In this document: piece after piece, positions 17,008 to 26,827 of the stretch
How positions within the stretch are numbered: position 1 is the first letter of the stretch
How the letters are laid out: every line of letters starts with the position of its first letter
DNA from: a bacterium
GTDB lineage: Bacteria; Bacillota_I; Bacilli_A; Izemoplasmatales; Izemoplasmataceae
Direction: 5' to 3'
DNA: 45,297 nt
Assembly: GCA_018400615.1 (NCBI GenBank)
Contig: JAGYML010000004.1
Coordinates: forward strand, 1-45,297
The notes under the pieces: generated by a model
Databases searched by the model: none
The model's input: the letters and a program-made list of their open reading frames with translations, nothing else
What the model was told of the DNA's origin: nothing
Program-made: the position numbers and the translations under genes

Positions 17008-18112
17008 TATGGACGCTCTTTATATCCACATTCCTTTTTGTGCGCAGATTTGTGCGTATTGTGATTTCGCAAAAGAAGTGACGAAAGTCGACAAGCGAAA
17101 AACCTACATGCAAAATCTCTTTAGTGAACTCAAACACCACACGCAAGCACTTACTCAAGTGCGTTCAATATTCATCGGGGGTGGCACCCCGAGTCTCCTC
17201 GATGAAGCGGATTTACGCGGGCTTTTCAAGACCCTTGAGTCCATGGGTCTTGACACGGTCAAAGACATTACCATCGAGGCCAATCCAAGTGATGTTACCA
17301 AGGATCTGGCCCACCTCCTCTATGAACTTGGGGTAAGTCGCGTCAGTCTCGGCGCTCAGAGTTTCAATGAAGCCAACCTGAAGTTTCTCAAAAGAACCCA
17401 TACTCCCGAAGCGATAAAGCAAGCGGTCATCAATTTGAAAGATGCAGGAATTGAGAATATCAACCTTGATATGCTGTTTGCGATTCCCAATCAGACATTG
17501 GAAGATTTGAACCGTGATATTGACCTTGCGCTGAAACAAGGCGTCACGCACATCTCTTATTACAGTGTGATTGTTGAAGACAACACGGCACTCAGCCGCT
17601 GGTTGGAACAGGGCTTGGTCGCACCTGTGAGTGAGTTTTTGGAAGCGAGTATGTATGAAACAGTGATCAAGCGTCTCAAAGATTCAGGTTTCAAACATTA
17701 TGAAATAAGTAATTTTGCCAAAGCGGGTTTTGAATCCATCCACAACACGATGGTATGGGAAAGCCATGATTATCTCGGAGTAGGGACCGGGGCCCATTCC
17801 AAATGGCGCAATGAACGATTTTACAATGTAAGAAGCATCAAAAAATACAATGAACGAATCGAAAATGCACACTCACCCATAGCGGATCACTATCCCTATG
17901 AACCCATGCGGGATTTTTTGCTTATGGGGCTCAGGCTCATGAGAGGCATTGATATGAAGGCCTTTGAAAAGCGTTTTGACGTCGAGGTGTTTGACGCGTT
18001 CCCACCCTTGAGAGACTGCGTTGAAAGTGGCTTGCTGAAGCAGGAAGACGGCCGTCTTAAATTCACCCATAAAGGCCTTTTTCTAGGCAATGAAGTCTTC
18101 ATGAAACTTTAA
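17000..18112 (+). CDS. hemW: HemW-like radical SAM protein (heme chaperone family)
   Basis: This 370-residue protein has a radical SAM cluster motif C14-x3-C18-x2-C21 in [13 protein letters not shown], followed by the family motifs GGGTPSLL and IEANP. The C-terminal HemW-type domain has [19 protein letters not shown] and GTGAHS. HemW proteins were long annotated as coproporphyrinogen oxidase but bind and deliver heme; no heme genes are in this window. The first ATG (17000) overlaps lepA by 8 nt; ATG 17009 just after the lepA stop is an alternative. The order lepA-hemW is conserved in Bacillota. Confidence 0.92.
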   Translation: MNNMDALYIHIPFCAQICAYCDFAKEVTKVDKRKTYMQNLFSELKHHTQALTQVRSIFIGGGTPSLLDEADLRGLFKTLESMGLDTVKDITIEANPSDVTKDLAHLLYELGVSRVSLGAQSFNEANLKFLKRTHTPEAIKQAVINLKDAGIENINLDMLFAIPNQTLEDLNRDIDLALKQGVTHISYYSVIVEDNTALSRWLEQGLVAPVSEFLEASMYETVIKRLKDSGFKHYEISNFAKAGFESIHNTMVWESHDYLGVGTGAHSKWRNERFYNVRSIKKYNERIENAHSPIADHYPYEPMRDFLLMGLRLMRGIDMKAFEKRFDVEVFDAFPPLRDCVESGLLKQEDGRLKFTHKGLFLGNEVFMKL

Positions 18113-18124
18113 GGATGTGTTAAA

Positions 18125-19027
18125 GTGTTGAAACAGTTGCTCAAGGAATATGAATACGAACTCAAAAGTTCATCAAGACTATCAAAACACTCGCTTGACG
18201 CGTACCTCCGTGATGTCAAGAGTTATGTAGAGTACCTTGTGGCGCGTGATATAAAAAATCCGGCCCATATTACCAAGCAAACGCTCAACCGCTACATCAT
18301 GACACTCAGAAAAAAGAAACGAGCCGCCTCGACGGTGTCGAGGAAATTGTCGGCAATCAAAGGGTTTCATCAATTTTTGCTGGATGAAAAACTTGTGGAT
18401 GACAATGTGACGCTCATGGTGCACAGACCCAAAAAAGCAAAGAAGCTTCCGTCCATCCTCACCATCGATGAAATGGACCGGCTCATTGAAGCCTCAAGAG
18501 GGGACACGCCCCTTGAGTTGCGCAACACCGCAATGCTTGAAATGCTTTATGGCAGTGGCATAAGAATCAGTGAGCTGACTGGCTTGCATACGGATGATCT
18601 GCATATCAACGAAGGTTTTGTGAACGTCACTGGCAAGGGCCACAAGGAACGCATTGTTCCAATGGGGTCTTCGGCTCAAAAAGCCCTTAAACACTACCTT
18701 GAATCCGGCAGATTGAAACTCTCAAAGACTCCCACGCCTTATGTGTTTTTGAATAACCGAGGGCTGGCTATCAGTCGTGTGGGCTTTTTCAAGATATTGA
18801 AGCGTCTTGCCTCAAAGGCGGGCATTGACAAGACCGTGAGTCCCCATACGCTACGCCACAGCTTTGCAAGTCATATGTTGGAAGCCGGGGTGGATCTGCG
18901 TTTTGTGCAGGAGATGCTCGGACACACCGACGTCTCGACTACGGAAATCTATACCCACATCAACAAACAGCAACTTATTGCGGTGTATGACAAATACCAT
19001 CCGCATGCATACAAAAGGAGAGAATGA
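18125..19027 (+). CDS. xerD: Tyrosine recombinase, XerD-like
   Basis: This is a 300-residue site-specific recombinase. It has an N-terminal SAM-like DNA-binding domain (1-100) and a catalytic domain with Arg in SGIRISEL, Lys in GKGHKE, His-x-x-Arg in [12 protein letters not shown], His in LGHTDVS and the Tyr nucleophile in EIYTH. It resolves chromosome dimers at dif together with a partner or alone. The start GTG at 18125 follows AAGGAT. It lies directly before deoB as xerD (ripX) and drm do in Bacillus, which supports the housekeeping role over a mobile-element integrase. Confidence 0.92.
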   Translation: MLKQLLKEYEYELKSSSRLSKHSLDAYLRDVKSYVEYLVARDIKNPAHITKQTLNRYIMTLRKKKRAASTVSRKLSAIKGFHQFLLDEKLVDDNVTLMVHRPKKAKKLPSILTIDEMDRLIEASRGDTPLELRNTAMLEMLYGSGIRISELTGLHTDDLHINEGFVNVTGKGHKERIVPMGSSAQKALKHYLESGRLKLSKTPTPYVFLNNRGLAISRVGFFKILKRLASKAGIDKTVSPHTLRHSFASHMLEAGVDLRFVQEMLGHTDVSTTEIYTHINKQQLIAVYDKYHPHAYKRRE

Positions 19028-19031
19028 CCCC

Positions 19032-20207
19032 ATGTTTAAAAGAATATTCACCATCGTCATCGACAGTGTCGGCATTGGCGAATTGCCAGATGCCAAGGCT
19101 TTCGGAGATGAAGGCTCCAATACAATCAAGAACATCGCCCTTGCAGAAGGGGGCATCACCCTGCCGGCCATGGAAAGTCTTGGCTACGGCAATCTCAGTG
19201 ATATATCCGGAGTGGCGAACGTTAAGAATCCCATCGGAAGCTATACGAAAATGAAAGAGATTTCCAACGGAAAAGACACCATGACAGGCCACTGGGAAAT
19301 CATGGGGCTCAAAATTGAAACCCCGTTTAGAACGTTTACCGATACAGGCTTTCCTGATGAACTCATCAAGCAACTTGAAGAAAAAACCGGGCGTAAAATC
19401 ATCGGCAATAAAGCCATGAGTGGCACGAAAATCATCGAAGAACTCGGTGAACACCATGTCGCGACGGGCGATTTGATTGTCTATACATCGGCAGACAGCG
19501 TACTTCAGATTGCGGCGCATGAAGGCATCGTAAGTCTCGAGGAGCTTTATGAAATCTGTGAAACCGCCCGTGAGCTGACCCGTCATGACCCGTATAAACT
19601 TGGAAGAATCATTGCGAGACCGTTTATTGGAGACAAGGAGAACGGTTTCAAGCGGACTGCGAACCGTCATGACTATGCGCTCAAGCCCTACAGTAAAACC
19701 ACCCTCAACCATTTGAAGGATGCGCACTATACGGTCGCTGCCTTTGGGAAGATTGAAGACATCTATGATGGTGAAGGCATCACTGAAAGTCTAAGACAAA
19801 AGAGTAACGACGAAGGCATGCGCCATTTCACTGAGTACGCCAAAAAACCGTTTGAGGGTCTCGCCTATTTGAATCTTGTCGATTTCGATGCCTTGTACGG
19901 GCACCGTCGTGATTCAAAAGGCTACAAGGACGCACTGGAAACATTTGACGCCCAACTTCAGATACTGATGAAGGAAATCGGTGAGGATGATCTGCTCATG
20001 ATTACGGCGGACCATGGCAACGATCCGACATTTAAAGGCACTGATCACACCCGTGAATACGTGCCCCTGCTCATCTACTCGCCTTCCATTACACCTAAAG
20101 CCTTGCCAATAAGAGAAACCTTTGCGGATATCGGGGCCACCATTTCAGACAACTTCAAAGTCGCTCTACCCGATTACGGCACCAGTTTTCTTGACGCCCT
20201 CAAATAA
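19032..20207 (+). CDS. deoB: Phosphopentomutase
   Basis: This 391-residue alkaline-phosphatase-fold enzyme interconverts ribose (or deoxyribose) 1- and 5-phosphates in nucleoside salvage. Motifs are the metal ligand D11 in [13 protein letters not shown], the Thr nucleophile region [10 protein letters not shown] (about 85), and TADHGNDP with [12 protein letters not shown] near the C-terminus. The start at 19032 fits the family and lies 11 nt after AAAGGAG. An in-frame extension upstream overlaps xerD and is not expected. It is the last gene of the operon and is followed by a terminator. Confidence 0.95.
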   Translation: MFKRIFTIVIDSVGIGELPDAKAFGDEGSNTIKNIALAEGGITLPAMESLGYGNLSDISGVANVKNPIGSYTKMKEISNGKDTMTGHWEIMGLKIETPFRTFTDTGFPDELIKQLEEKTGRKIIGNKAMSGTKIIEELGEHHVATGDLIVYTSADSVLQIAAHEGIVSLEELYEICETARELTRHDPYKLGRIIARPFIGDKENGFKRTANRHDYALKPYSKTTLNHLKDAHYTVAAFGKIEDIYDGEGITESLRQKSNDEGMRHFTEYAKKPFEGLAYLNLVDFDALYGHRRDSKGYKDALETFDAQLQILMKEIGEDDLLMITADHGNDPTFKGTDHTREYVPLLIYSPSITPKALPIRETFADIGATISDNFKVALPDYGTSFLDALK

Positions 20208-20230
20208 GATCGCTCAGTGCGGTCTTTTTT
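20206..20230 (+). terminator. Terminator after deoB
   Basis: AAGATCGC pairs with GCGGTCTT (one G-T pair) around TCAGT, followed by a T-run. Confidence 0.88.
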
Positions 20231-20238
20231 TTTGCATG

Positions 20239-20262
20239 AAAAAAGAGGCATTGGCATGCCTC
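20239..20262 (-). terminator. Terminator of the coiled-coil operon
   Basis: Read on the minus strand, GAGGCAT pairs with ATGCCTC around GCCA and is followed by six T. It lies just after the 963-aa gene's stop. Confidence 0.88.
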
Positions 20263-20265
20263 TCA

Positions 20266-23157
20266 TTAAAGTAGATTGCTGTAACGTGCTTCAATGTCCT
20301 TGAGTGTATCCTTGAGCTTGGTTTGTTTTTGCTTTTCAAGCTGTTTGAAGGTCTTGTTTTGTGAAACGGATACTTTCTTCAAGAACCGTTCATACGCTTT
20401 CAAGGTGGGATTCAGGGTGTCATCCATGGTTTTTCGGATGGTTTTGAGATGTGCTTTATTCTCTTTCATGTGGGTATCGAAACTTCTTTCCAAAGCGTCG
20501 TAATCACTTGATTTACGGTTCTTTTTAAGGGTGTCGAGGGTGCTGAGAGCCTCCGTGATGGTGTGATTGATTGAAGCATCACGGTCCTTTTCATCAAGAG
20601 AAGCCTTCAGTGATTCCGCCTTGTTGAAGGTGGCGTCTATTTTGTCGTCTATGGCTTTGAGGGCCGCTTCGGTTTGGCTTCTTTCCTGGGTTAAAACCTC
20701 TTTGATTTCTGATCTTTTTTCTTTAAGGCTATCTTTTTTCTTGTCGATTGATTTCTGGGTGGCTTCATCGAATTCAATGGATTCGAGCGTGTCTTTGAGT
20801 TTTTTGATTTTTTCCTTAGGTTGATTGACTTTTTGCTGGTAAAGCGTATTGGCTTCTTCAATTGCTTCATTGAATCGCTTTTCAGCTGTTTGAGAGGCTT
20901 CGTCTTCGATGGTGTTGCCAAGCAGTTTCTCATTGCCAGATGAATCCTTGAATGCGCCCAGTTTCTGATCGGTCTGTTCAAGCATATCCTTGAAGGTCTT
21001 GATGGTTTTCTCTTTTAACTGGCGGGCGTCCTCTTTGGCTTTCTCTGCCCGGTTTTTGGCGCCTTCAATCTGAGAAAGATAGCGTTTGACCGTATCATCA
21101 TTGGCTTCCTCTTGTTCAATGGTTTCAATTTTTTCGTTGTAGGAAGAGCGGATGGCGGTTTCTTGTTCCTTGAGTTTTCTTTTGTCTCTTGGGTCGGTGA
21201 ACAAGGCTTGTCTGTATGCGAGGTCGCTTAGTTTGCGGTCACGTTCGTTTTTGAGTTCATGGATGTCGCTTCGGTAAGTCTGTCTTCTTTGATTGAGTTT
21301 TTCCTTGGCGTATTCAACTTCGCGTTTGAGGGCGGTATCAATGTTTTCAAGGCGAACCTGATATTCGTTTTCAGCGTACTTGATTTGTTGTCTGGCGAAG
21401 TGCATCTGACTTTCAAGCGTGGTGGAAATCATGGATTCGTTGACACTCGCACCTACGTTCAGTCTTTCCGCCTGGGCTTTTGTCAAAAGCATTTCATTGT
21501 CGTAAAGCGAGCGGATTTTCAGAAGCTGAAGTTCGTATTCCTTGTCGGCAAGTTCGATGAGTCCTTGTTGGTATATGAGTTCGTTCTTGGCGTTTTCCTG
21601 TTGGTAGGTTTTATCGATATCAGCCAAGCGTGTAGCCTTGGTGAGGGCGTAATTGACTTTTTTCTCCTCATTGTGAAACTGCATGTTGAGGGTGTGTTTT
21701 CGGATGACGCTCTGGATGTGCTTTTTGGCTTTGGTTTGTTTCAAGGCGATGGTTTTGTAAGTTGTGGCCAAATCGATTTGTGAGCGCGTAAAGGTATGTT
21801 TGAGCGTACTCAGGGATTTGGAGGCTTCACTGAGATCTTCCATGAAGGTTATTTTTGTATCAAACATGAGTTTTTCAAGTTTGGACGCAAATGTCAAAGC
21901 ATCCTTAAGAAGGGTTTCATAGGCCTGCGTGGTTTTCAAAAGGGTCGCTTCCAATGTCTGATTGAGGGCGAGGTCCTTTTTAAGGGCATCGTAATCGTCT
22001 TGAACCTTGAAAAGCTCTTGTGAATCGTTGAATTGAAGATCAATCTGATTTTTTTCAAGGTCAAGTGCGCTTTGTTTTCTGGCGAAGTCCTTCTCAAGTT
22101 CGAGTTTTTCCTTGTAGAGTTTTGTGCGCTCTTTACGGATTTTCTTCTCTACTTTGTCTTGAAGCTTGCTTTCGGATAAACCTTTTTCCTGCGTAGACTT
22201 TTTCTGATAGGCTTTGAGAAGGTCTTTGAGTTCATCGGTTTCTCCGGCTTTCTCTGCCCGGATGATGTCAAGTTTGAGATCCTTGAGTTCTTTTTCAAGG
22301 GATTCCTTGTCTTTGTGCTGTTCTTCAAGAATGGTCTTGTATTTTTCGCGCATTTCCTGTTCGGCGTTGGCTCTCAGGGTTTCTATCCTTTCATCGACTG
22401 ACGTCATAGCTGTTTTAAGGTCAGTTTTCAAATCGGCTTGTTTTTGTTGGAAGGCCTGGCTTTTTTCGTGGTAGGTCTTTTCCACCCGGCTATTAAGGGA
22501 TGTGGTGTCTGAGCCGTCTGAAAGGATATGGCCGCGTGTTTTCAATTGGGTGAGAAGGGCATCCCTTTCTTCATTCAGTTTCTCAATGAACGTATTGGCC
22601 GCGGTTTTAAAGGCCGTTTGACTTTCATTGATGAGGGTAAGGCTTTCTTCACCTTTGAAAGTGGTATGTCCGATTTCAAAGATGGATTCTATGAACGTAC
22701 TGGTAGCTTCTTCAAACGTTTCCATGTAAGAAGAGGGGGCGGTGGTTAAGTGCGCGCGCTCTTCGATATGGGTGAACAATTTTTCCTTGAGCGAATGGAC
22801 GCTCAGTTCATAATCCTTCTTGATTTCACTGTTTAAAAAATGCAGGCGCATGGTTCTGAGTGCGTGATGAATACGGTCCTTGGACTTCAACAAATGGTCG
22901 AACTGAGCCAGGGTGGTCTGTTCGTCCTTTTGATTGATCTCATGACGCAGACGTTTGATTTCCTGATTGAGAATCGTGAGTTTTTCATTGGAGTCGTCCA
23001 GACGTTTCTTATGAGAGGCCTTGACTTTGTCGTTGGCTTCGACGACCTCCCTGATAAGATTCTGAAGGAGTTCGCTTTCTTTTTGCAAATCCTGATCGAT
23101 GAGGGTACTCAGACTCTGATTGGATGGGGATTCAACTTCGTATTTTTTATTGGCCAT
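20266..23157 (-). CDS. Giant coiled-coil protein, 963 aa, unknown function
   Basis: I do not recognise this family. The protein is highly charged (Lys, Glu, Asp, Gln) and predicted almost entirely helical with heptad-like spacing over nearly the full length. I see no Cys or Trp, no signal peptide, no membrane segment and no ATPase motif, so it is not an SMC or Rad50 protein. A less regular part near residues 90-200 (YMETFEEATSTFIESIFEIGHTT region) may be a folded domain or hinge. A segment near 605-625 (NIDTALKREVEYAKEKL) resembles the upstream gene's product (FIDQALQRETQKAQARI), suggesting a shared origin. Start ATG at 23157 has AAAGGAG 10 nt upstream and lies 23 nt after the previous gene: one operon. 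A cytoplasmic filament or scaffold role is speculation. Confidence 0.85.
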   Translation of the reverse strand: MANKKYEVESPSNQSLSTLIDQDLQKESELLQNLIREVVEANDKVKASHKKRLDDSNEKLTILNQEIKRLRHEINQKDEQTTLAQFDHLLKSKDRIHHALRTMRLHFLNSEIKKDYELSVHSLKEKLFTHIEERAHLTTAPSSYMETFEEATSTFIESIFEIGHTTFKGEESLTLINESQTAFKTAANTFIEKLNEERDALLTQLKTRGHILSDGSDTTSLNSRVEKTYHEKSQAFQQKQADLKTDLKTAMTSVDERIETLRANAEQEMREKYKTILEEQHKDKESLEKELKDLKLDIIRAEKAGETDELKDLLKAYQKKSTQEKGLSESKLQDKVEKKIRKERTKLYKEKLELEKDFARKQSALDLEKNQIDLQFNDSQELFKVQDDYDALKKDLALNQTLEATLLKTTQAYETLLKDALTFASKLEKLMFDTKITFMEDLSEASKSLSTLKHTFTRSQIDLATTYKTIALKQTKAKKHIQSVIRKHTLNMQFHNEEKKVNYALTKATRLADIDKTYQQENAKNELIYQQGLIELADKEYELQLLKIRSLYDNEMLLTKAQAERLNVGASVNESMISTTLESQMHFARQQIKYAENEYQVRLENIDTALKREVEYAKEKLNQRRQTYRSDIHELKNERDRKLSDLAYRQALFTDPRDKRKLKEQETAIRSSYNEKIETIEQEEANDDTVKRYLSQIEGAKNRAEKAKEDARQLKEKTIKTFKDMLEQTDQKLGAFKDSSGNEKLLGNTIEDEASQTAEKRFNEAIEEANTLYQQKVNQPKEKIKKLKDTLESIEFDEATQKSIDKKKDSLKEKRSEIKEVLTQERSQTEAALKAIDDKIDATFNKAESLKASLDEKDRDASINHTITEALSTLDTLKKNRKSSDYDALERSFDTHMKENKAHLKTIRKTMDDTLNPTLKAYERFLKKVSVSQNKTFKQLEKQKQTKLKDTLKDIEARYSNLL

Positions 23158-23180
23158 GGTCGTCGAACTCCTTTCATGAG

Positions 23181-26100
23181 TTATAGATTCTGAACGTCAT
23201 TTTTGATGGATTCGATGTACGAACTTACCAGTGTGTCTTGTTGGTTGAAGAGGTCCGTGGTATCAAGGGGTTCCGAATCCGTTTCAAATAGAGTTTCAAG
23301 TAGTGTTTGGGTGTCGCGTTGGAGGGTTTTGTTCAGTGAATCAAGTGTGGTTTGAAGCTCAGTGAGTTTTTCTTCAATCGTCGCTTCAAGCGTGGTTTTG
23401 CGAGCTTTTTTGATTCGTATCTGGTCCGCTATTTCCCTGTTGACCTTTTCAATCCGCTGATCCAGTTCGTTGGAACTTGAGAGCATTTTGGTTTCATACC
23501 CTTCAAGGGTGGCTTTCAGTTTTTCTTCAAGCGAAGCTTTTTCTTTTTCATACGCTTCCCTGGATTGCGTTAATTGTTTTTCAATGTCCGCTTTGAGGGA
23601 TTCATGCGCCGTTTCAAGATTGGCACTGTCCTTTTCAAGGGTCTTTTCGATATCCGCTTTCTTGGTTTCCTCGTTTTCAACGTGGAAGGCATGAATGTTT
23701 TTGGCGTCTTCAAGACGGCTATTGACGGACTTGATTTTTTCGTCACTCTGGGTGTCGATGGTTTCAAGGTGCGTATTCAATTCTTCATCAAGATGATTAA
23801 GTCTGTTTTGGTAGGTTTCTTTGAGGGCTGCGTATTTTTCCTCAGTGTCGTTTTCCAGCGCTCGATAAGCTTCCAAATCGTTCTCATAGGCTTCTTCAAG
23901 AGGTTTCAAAGAGGCTTCATAGTCCTGATCAATCGCAGTGAGTGCTTCATTCAGTTTCTCTTTGAGGGCAGTGACTTCACTGTCTTTATCCTGTTTGAGT
24001 GCGTCGAGTTTCTTATTGAGAGGGGCCTTGGCATTTTCGTAACGAATATTTTCTTCGGCTTTGGCCTTTTTGGCAGAAGACCTGGCTTTTTCTATAAGGT
24101 CTTCATCGTCTTGTTTCAAGGCGGCGAAACTTTCGTTCATGGACCTTAGCACAGCGTCATGCAGAGCTTTCAAGGCTTTTTGTGTAGATTCGTTGAGCGG
24201 TAGAAGTTGCGCCTTCAAACCAGATAGAGAAAGTGTCTTCTGACTGCGAATCTTCTTGAGAAGGGTGTCAACGGAGTCTTCGTAGGTCTTAGCGGTTCGA
24301 TCTTTTTTGGCTTTGAGGGCACTGAAGGATTTTTCAAGGGTGTTTTTAAGTTTGTTGAGTTGGCTTTTTTTATGACGCTTGCTGACGCCCTGACGTTTGA
24401 GCCCTTCTTCGAATTGATCAAGTACGACATTTTGGGTTTCTTTCAAGGTGTCGATGAAGGTATCCAGTGTTTGTATGAGACTGTTCTTTTTAGGGGTGCT
24501 CAGGATAATGAGTAGTGACTTGAGAGAGGCGTCTTCATTTTCAAGTGCATCATGATGGGTTGAAAGCCATTCAAGGTGTTGGGTATAATTGGAGTTTACT
24601 ATCTGTTTTCTCGTATTCAGGAGGGCTTGTGTCTGATCGATGCGGGCCTGGGCTTTTTGTGTTTCTCGCTGCAAAGCCTGATCGATGAACGTGAGTTTTT
24701 CTTCGTGTTGATTTTTGGCATCCTCGAAGGCGTCTTGAAGTGAAGTTTCTTTCTCCCTGTAGGCCATGGAAGCGTCTTCGATGGCTATGTCATACTGTTT
24801 TTCAAGAGCGGTTTTTTCTTCACGAATGGTTTTTTTCTGGCGTTCCAGTGCTTGCTTGTTACGGTCGAGTTTCAGGCTCAAGGTTTTAAGCCGCCTGGTT
24901 TTTTCGGCATTGACGCCAATAAGTGCAAGATCACGTTCCTTTTGCAAATCAAGCGATCTCAAAGCCATTTTTTGATTTTCAATGGCTTTTTCGAGTGTTT
25001 TTGCGTGCTCGACGTGGGCTTTTTCTATTTTGGCTTTAGCGGCTTCCAAATCATGTTCAAGTGCAGCCTTTTCCATTTCCTTTTCGACTTGGACTGTGGA
25101 TTTTTCAGCATTTTGATCAAGATCCAGGAACGCTTTTTTCTGTTCAAGACTTTTGAGTTCGAGGGTGTGTTTGAGAAGGGCATCCTTCGTTGAGTAGCGT
25201 TCATCCAGATTCATGAGCTCCACTTCGTGTTTCTTTTCCGCCTGTTTCATGTCGATGTTCAAACTGGCATCTTGTTGTTCGACAGAAATCTTTTCACGGT
25301 TTTCTCTGATTTTCTTGTGGGCCTCCTCAGTATCGAGGAAGAAGCGAATGTCGTCCGCTTCCTGATAAAGTGGAAGCAGGGCGACTGTGGTGTCCTTGAT
25401 GGCTTCAATCTTGTCAGTTGCGTACTTGGAAAACAAGGAAAGCGTATCGTTCAGTGCGGTTTTGGCTTCATTGAGGAAAGGAGACAATTCACCTTTGGCG
25501 AATTCCTTGGTCAGGGTGTCTCTGAGATCACTGCTGCCGGATTGGAATACATCGAATTTGGCTTTGAGATTGGCGTGTAGATAGTGCACGGTCTCATCAA
25601 AATTCTTGAAAATATTTTCAAGAAAACGGAGGGTGTCAGAAGACAGTGATTTCAGGGTTTCTGTGGTCTTCTTGACAGCGTCTTCAAAGGATTTGATGTG
25701 TTCAATGAGTGCATCCTTGCGCAATTGCTGGAGTTCCATCTGTTTTTGGATGGTTTTGAATTCTTCAGGACTTTCCTCTTCACTTGTCCTGGCGAGCAGA
25801 TCTTTGAGGCGAGCCTGTTCGAATTTCATATCCATGTTGACACTCGAGACGAACGTGTTCTTGTAGGACTCGAATTGTTTCCAAAGGTCACTTGCAGAGG
25901 CGTCAATATTCAAAAAGGGACTGTGGATGGCACTTTTGTATTCGTAAAGTTCTTTGGAGAAAGCCCTTATTTGTTCGTTGACTTCCTTGCGGTAGGTATT
26001 GAGCGTATGTTGCAAGGCATTGTCTGATTTTTTTATGGAGGCTTCAAGGGTGCTCTGTGTCTCACTTAAATCCGCATGAAGCTTGTTGAAGCGGGTTTCA

Positions 26101-26669
26101 AGGGTGGCATTCAAGTCATCGATGGTAGCCTTGTGGGTCTTGTAGTCCGCATCCAGTTTCTCCAGGGCATCCTTGAGAGAATTCTGGGTTTGGCGGGTGT
26201 TGTCATTGTGGTTCTGTTTGGAGAGTTCGAGTCTCTTTTCATAGTTTTCAATGCGTTTTTTATGGGTTCTTTCGATGTCTTTCGCGGTTTTTTGTTTTTC
26301 CTTTTCCATGGCCTGAAGGTCGGCTTTGATGGATTTTTTCTTGTCGCTGTTTTTATATTTGATTTTTTTGAGAGCTTCTTTGTGTTGGGCTTTCGTGTCA
26401 CCAATGGATTGATCGATGGCTTCTTTTTCCATTATAAAAGACGCTTCGTTGCTGTTAAGCAATGCCTCGAAGCGTTCATTGTGCGCACGCATTTTTTTGT
26501 CATGCGCGTTTTGGGCCTTGTTCATGGCTTTTTCAGTATCAGCAAGCAAAGACTCGTATTCTTTTCTCAGTTTGTCCAGTTTCTTCTGGATGGGGGTAGC
26601 TTGCTTACGATACGTTTTTTCAATGGAATACCCACTTTTTTCTTTGTGCGCATCATCATAGTTTTTCAT
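23181..26669 (-). CDS. Giant coiled-coil protein, 1162 aa, unknown function
   Basis: I do not recognise this family. It is the first gene of a two-gene operon. It is Lys/Glu-rich and almost wholly helical, with no Cys, no membrane segment, no signal peptide and no nucleotide-binding motif visible. A less repetitive region at about 240-460 has more hydrophobic and aromatic residues (including SPFLNIDASASDLWKQFESY) and could be a globular domain between two long coiled coils. The C-terminus has a short distinct tail (DLFNQQDTLVSSYIESI). Start ATG at 26669 is about 13 nt from AGGAGG, an unusually long spacing; a small AGAGG/CCTCT hairpin in between may shorten it. It diverges from ruvB. Possible roles are cytoskeleton, cell-shape or polar scaffold, all inferred. 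Confidence 0.85.
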   Translation of the reverse strand: MKNYDDAHKEKSGYSIEKTYRKQATPIQKKLDKLRKEYESLLADTEKAMNKAQNAHDKKMRAHNERFEALLNSNEASFIMEKEAIDQSIGDTKAQHKEALKKIKYKNSDKKKSIKADLQAMEKEKQKTAKDIERTHKKRIENYEKRLELSKQNHNDNTRQTQNSLKDALEKLDADYKTHKATIDDLNATLETRFNKLHADLSETQSTLEASIKKSDNALQHTLNTYRKEVNEQIRAFSKELYEYKSAIHSPFLNIDASASDLWKQFESYKNTFVSSVNMDMKFEQARLKDLLARTSEEESPEEFKTIQKQMELQQLRKDALIEHIKSFEDAVKKTTETLKSLSSDTLRFLENIFKNFDETVHYLHANLKAKFDVFQSGSSDLRDTLTKEFAKGELSPFLNEAKTALNDTLSLFSKYATDKIEAIKDTTVALLPLYQEADDIRFFLDTEEAHKKIRENREKISVEQQDASLNIDMKQAEKKHEVELMNLDERYSTKDALLKHTLELKSLEQKKAFLDLDQNAEKSTVQVEKEMEKAALEHDLEAAKAKIEKAHVEHAKTLEKAIENQKMALRSLDLQKERDLALIGVNAEKTRRLKTLSLKLDRNKQALERQKKTIREEKTALEKQYDIAIEDASMAYREKETSLQDAFEDAKNQHEEKLTFIDQALQRETQKAQARIDQTQALLNTRKQIVNSNYTQHLEWLSTHHDALENEDASLKSLLIILSTPKKNSLIQTLDTFIDTLKETQNVVLDQFEEGLKRQGVSKRHKKSQLNKLKNTLEKSFSALKAKKDRTAKTYEDSVDTLLKKIRSQKTLSLSGLKAQLLPLNESTQKALKALHDAVLRSMNESFAALKQDDEDLIEKARSSAKKAKAEENIRYENAKAPLNKKLDALKQDKDSEVTALKEKLNEALTAIDQDYEASLKPLEEAYENDLEAYRALENDTEEKYAALKETYQNRLNHLDEELNTHLETIDTQSDEKIKSVNSRLEDAKNIHAFHVENEETKKADIEKTLEKDSANLETAHESLKADIEKQLTQSREAYEKEKASLEEKLKATLEGYETKMLSSSNELDQRIEKVNREIADQIRIKKARKTTLEATIEEKLTELQTTLDSLNKTLQRDTQTLLETLFETDSEPLDTTDLFNQQDTLVSSYIESIKNDVQNL

Positions 26670-26720
26670 AAGCTCAGAGGGCCTCCTCTTGGGAAACTGT
26701 AGCCTTTTATACTATGTATT

Positions 26721-26749
26721 ATTTTACCATAGCTTCCTGTTTAAAACAA
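26721..26749 (-). promoter_or_regulatory. Candidate promoter of the coiled-coil operon
   Basis: On the minus strand TTGTTT (26749-26744) and TAAAAT (26726-26721) are 17 nt apart, giving a leader of about 45 nt. Confidence 0.5.
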
Positions 26750-26776
26750 CGTTCATTATTCTTGACCGTTATTCTT

Positions 26777-26804
26777 TTGTAAAACAGGGAATTTTGTGTA
26801 TAAT
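26777..26804 (+). promoter_or_regulatory. Promoter of ruvB-queA
   Basis: TTGTAA (26777-26782) and TATAAT (26799-26804) are 16 nt apart. The expected start at about 26811 excludes the upstream ATG at 26810 as the ruvB start. Confidence 0.65.
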
Positions 26805-26827
26805 TTGTAATGAAAGCAGGTGGATGT

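Noticed and set aside
18125-19027. Tyrosine recombinase as a sign of an integrated element
   Set aside because: It lies in the conserved xerD-deoB order within a housekeeping operon, with no attachment-site repeats or phage genes nearby.
18975-19727. 250-aa minus-strand reading frame opposite deoB
   Set aside because: deoB is full length with all motifs; the antisense frame is a codon-bias shadow.
20266-26669. The coiled-coil proteins as SMC/Rad50-type DNA ATPases or phage tape measures
   Set aside because: No Walker A/B or signature motifs are visible, there are no membrane segments typical of tape measures, and no phage genes lie nearby.
26076-26702. Plus-strand reading frames (up to 208 aa, hydrophobic) opposite the coiled-coil genes
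   Set aside because: Lys/Glu-rich codons read backwards give Phe/Leu/Ser-rich pseudo-membrane proteins; no starts or ribosome sites support them.
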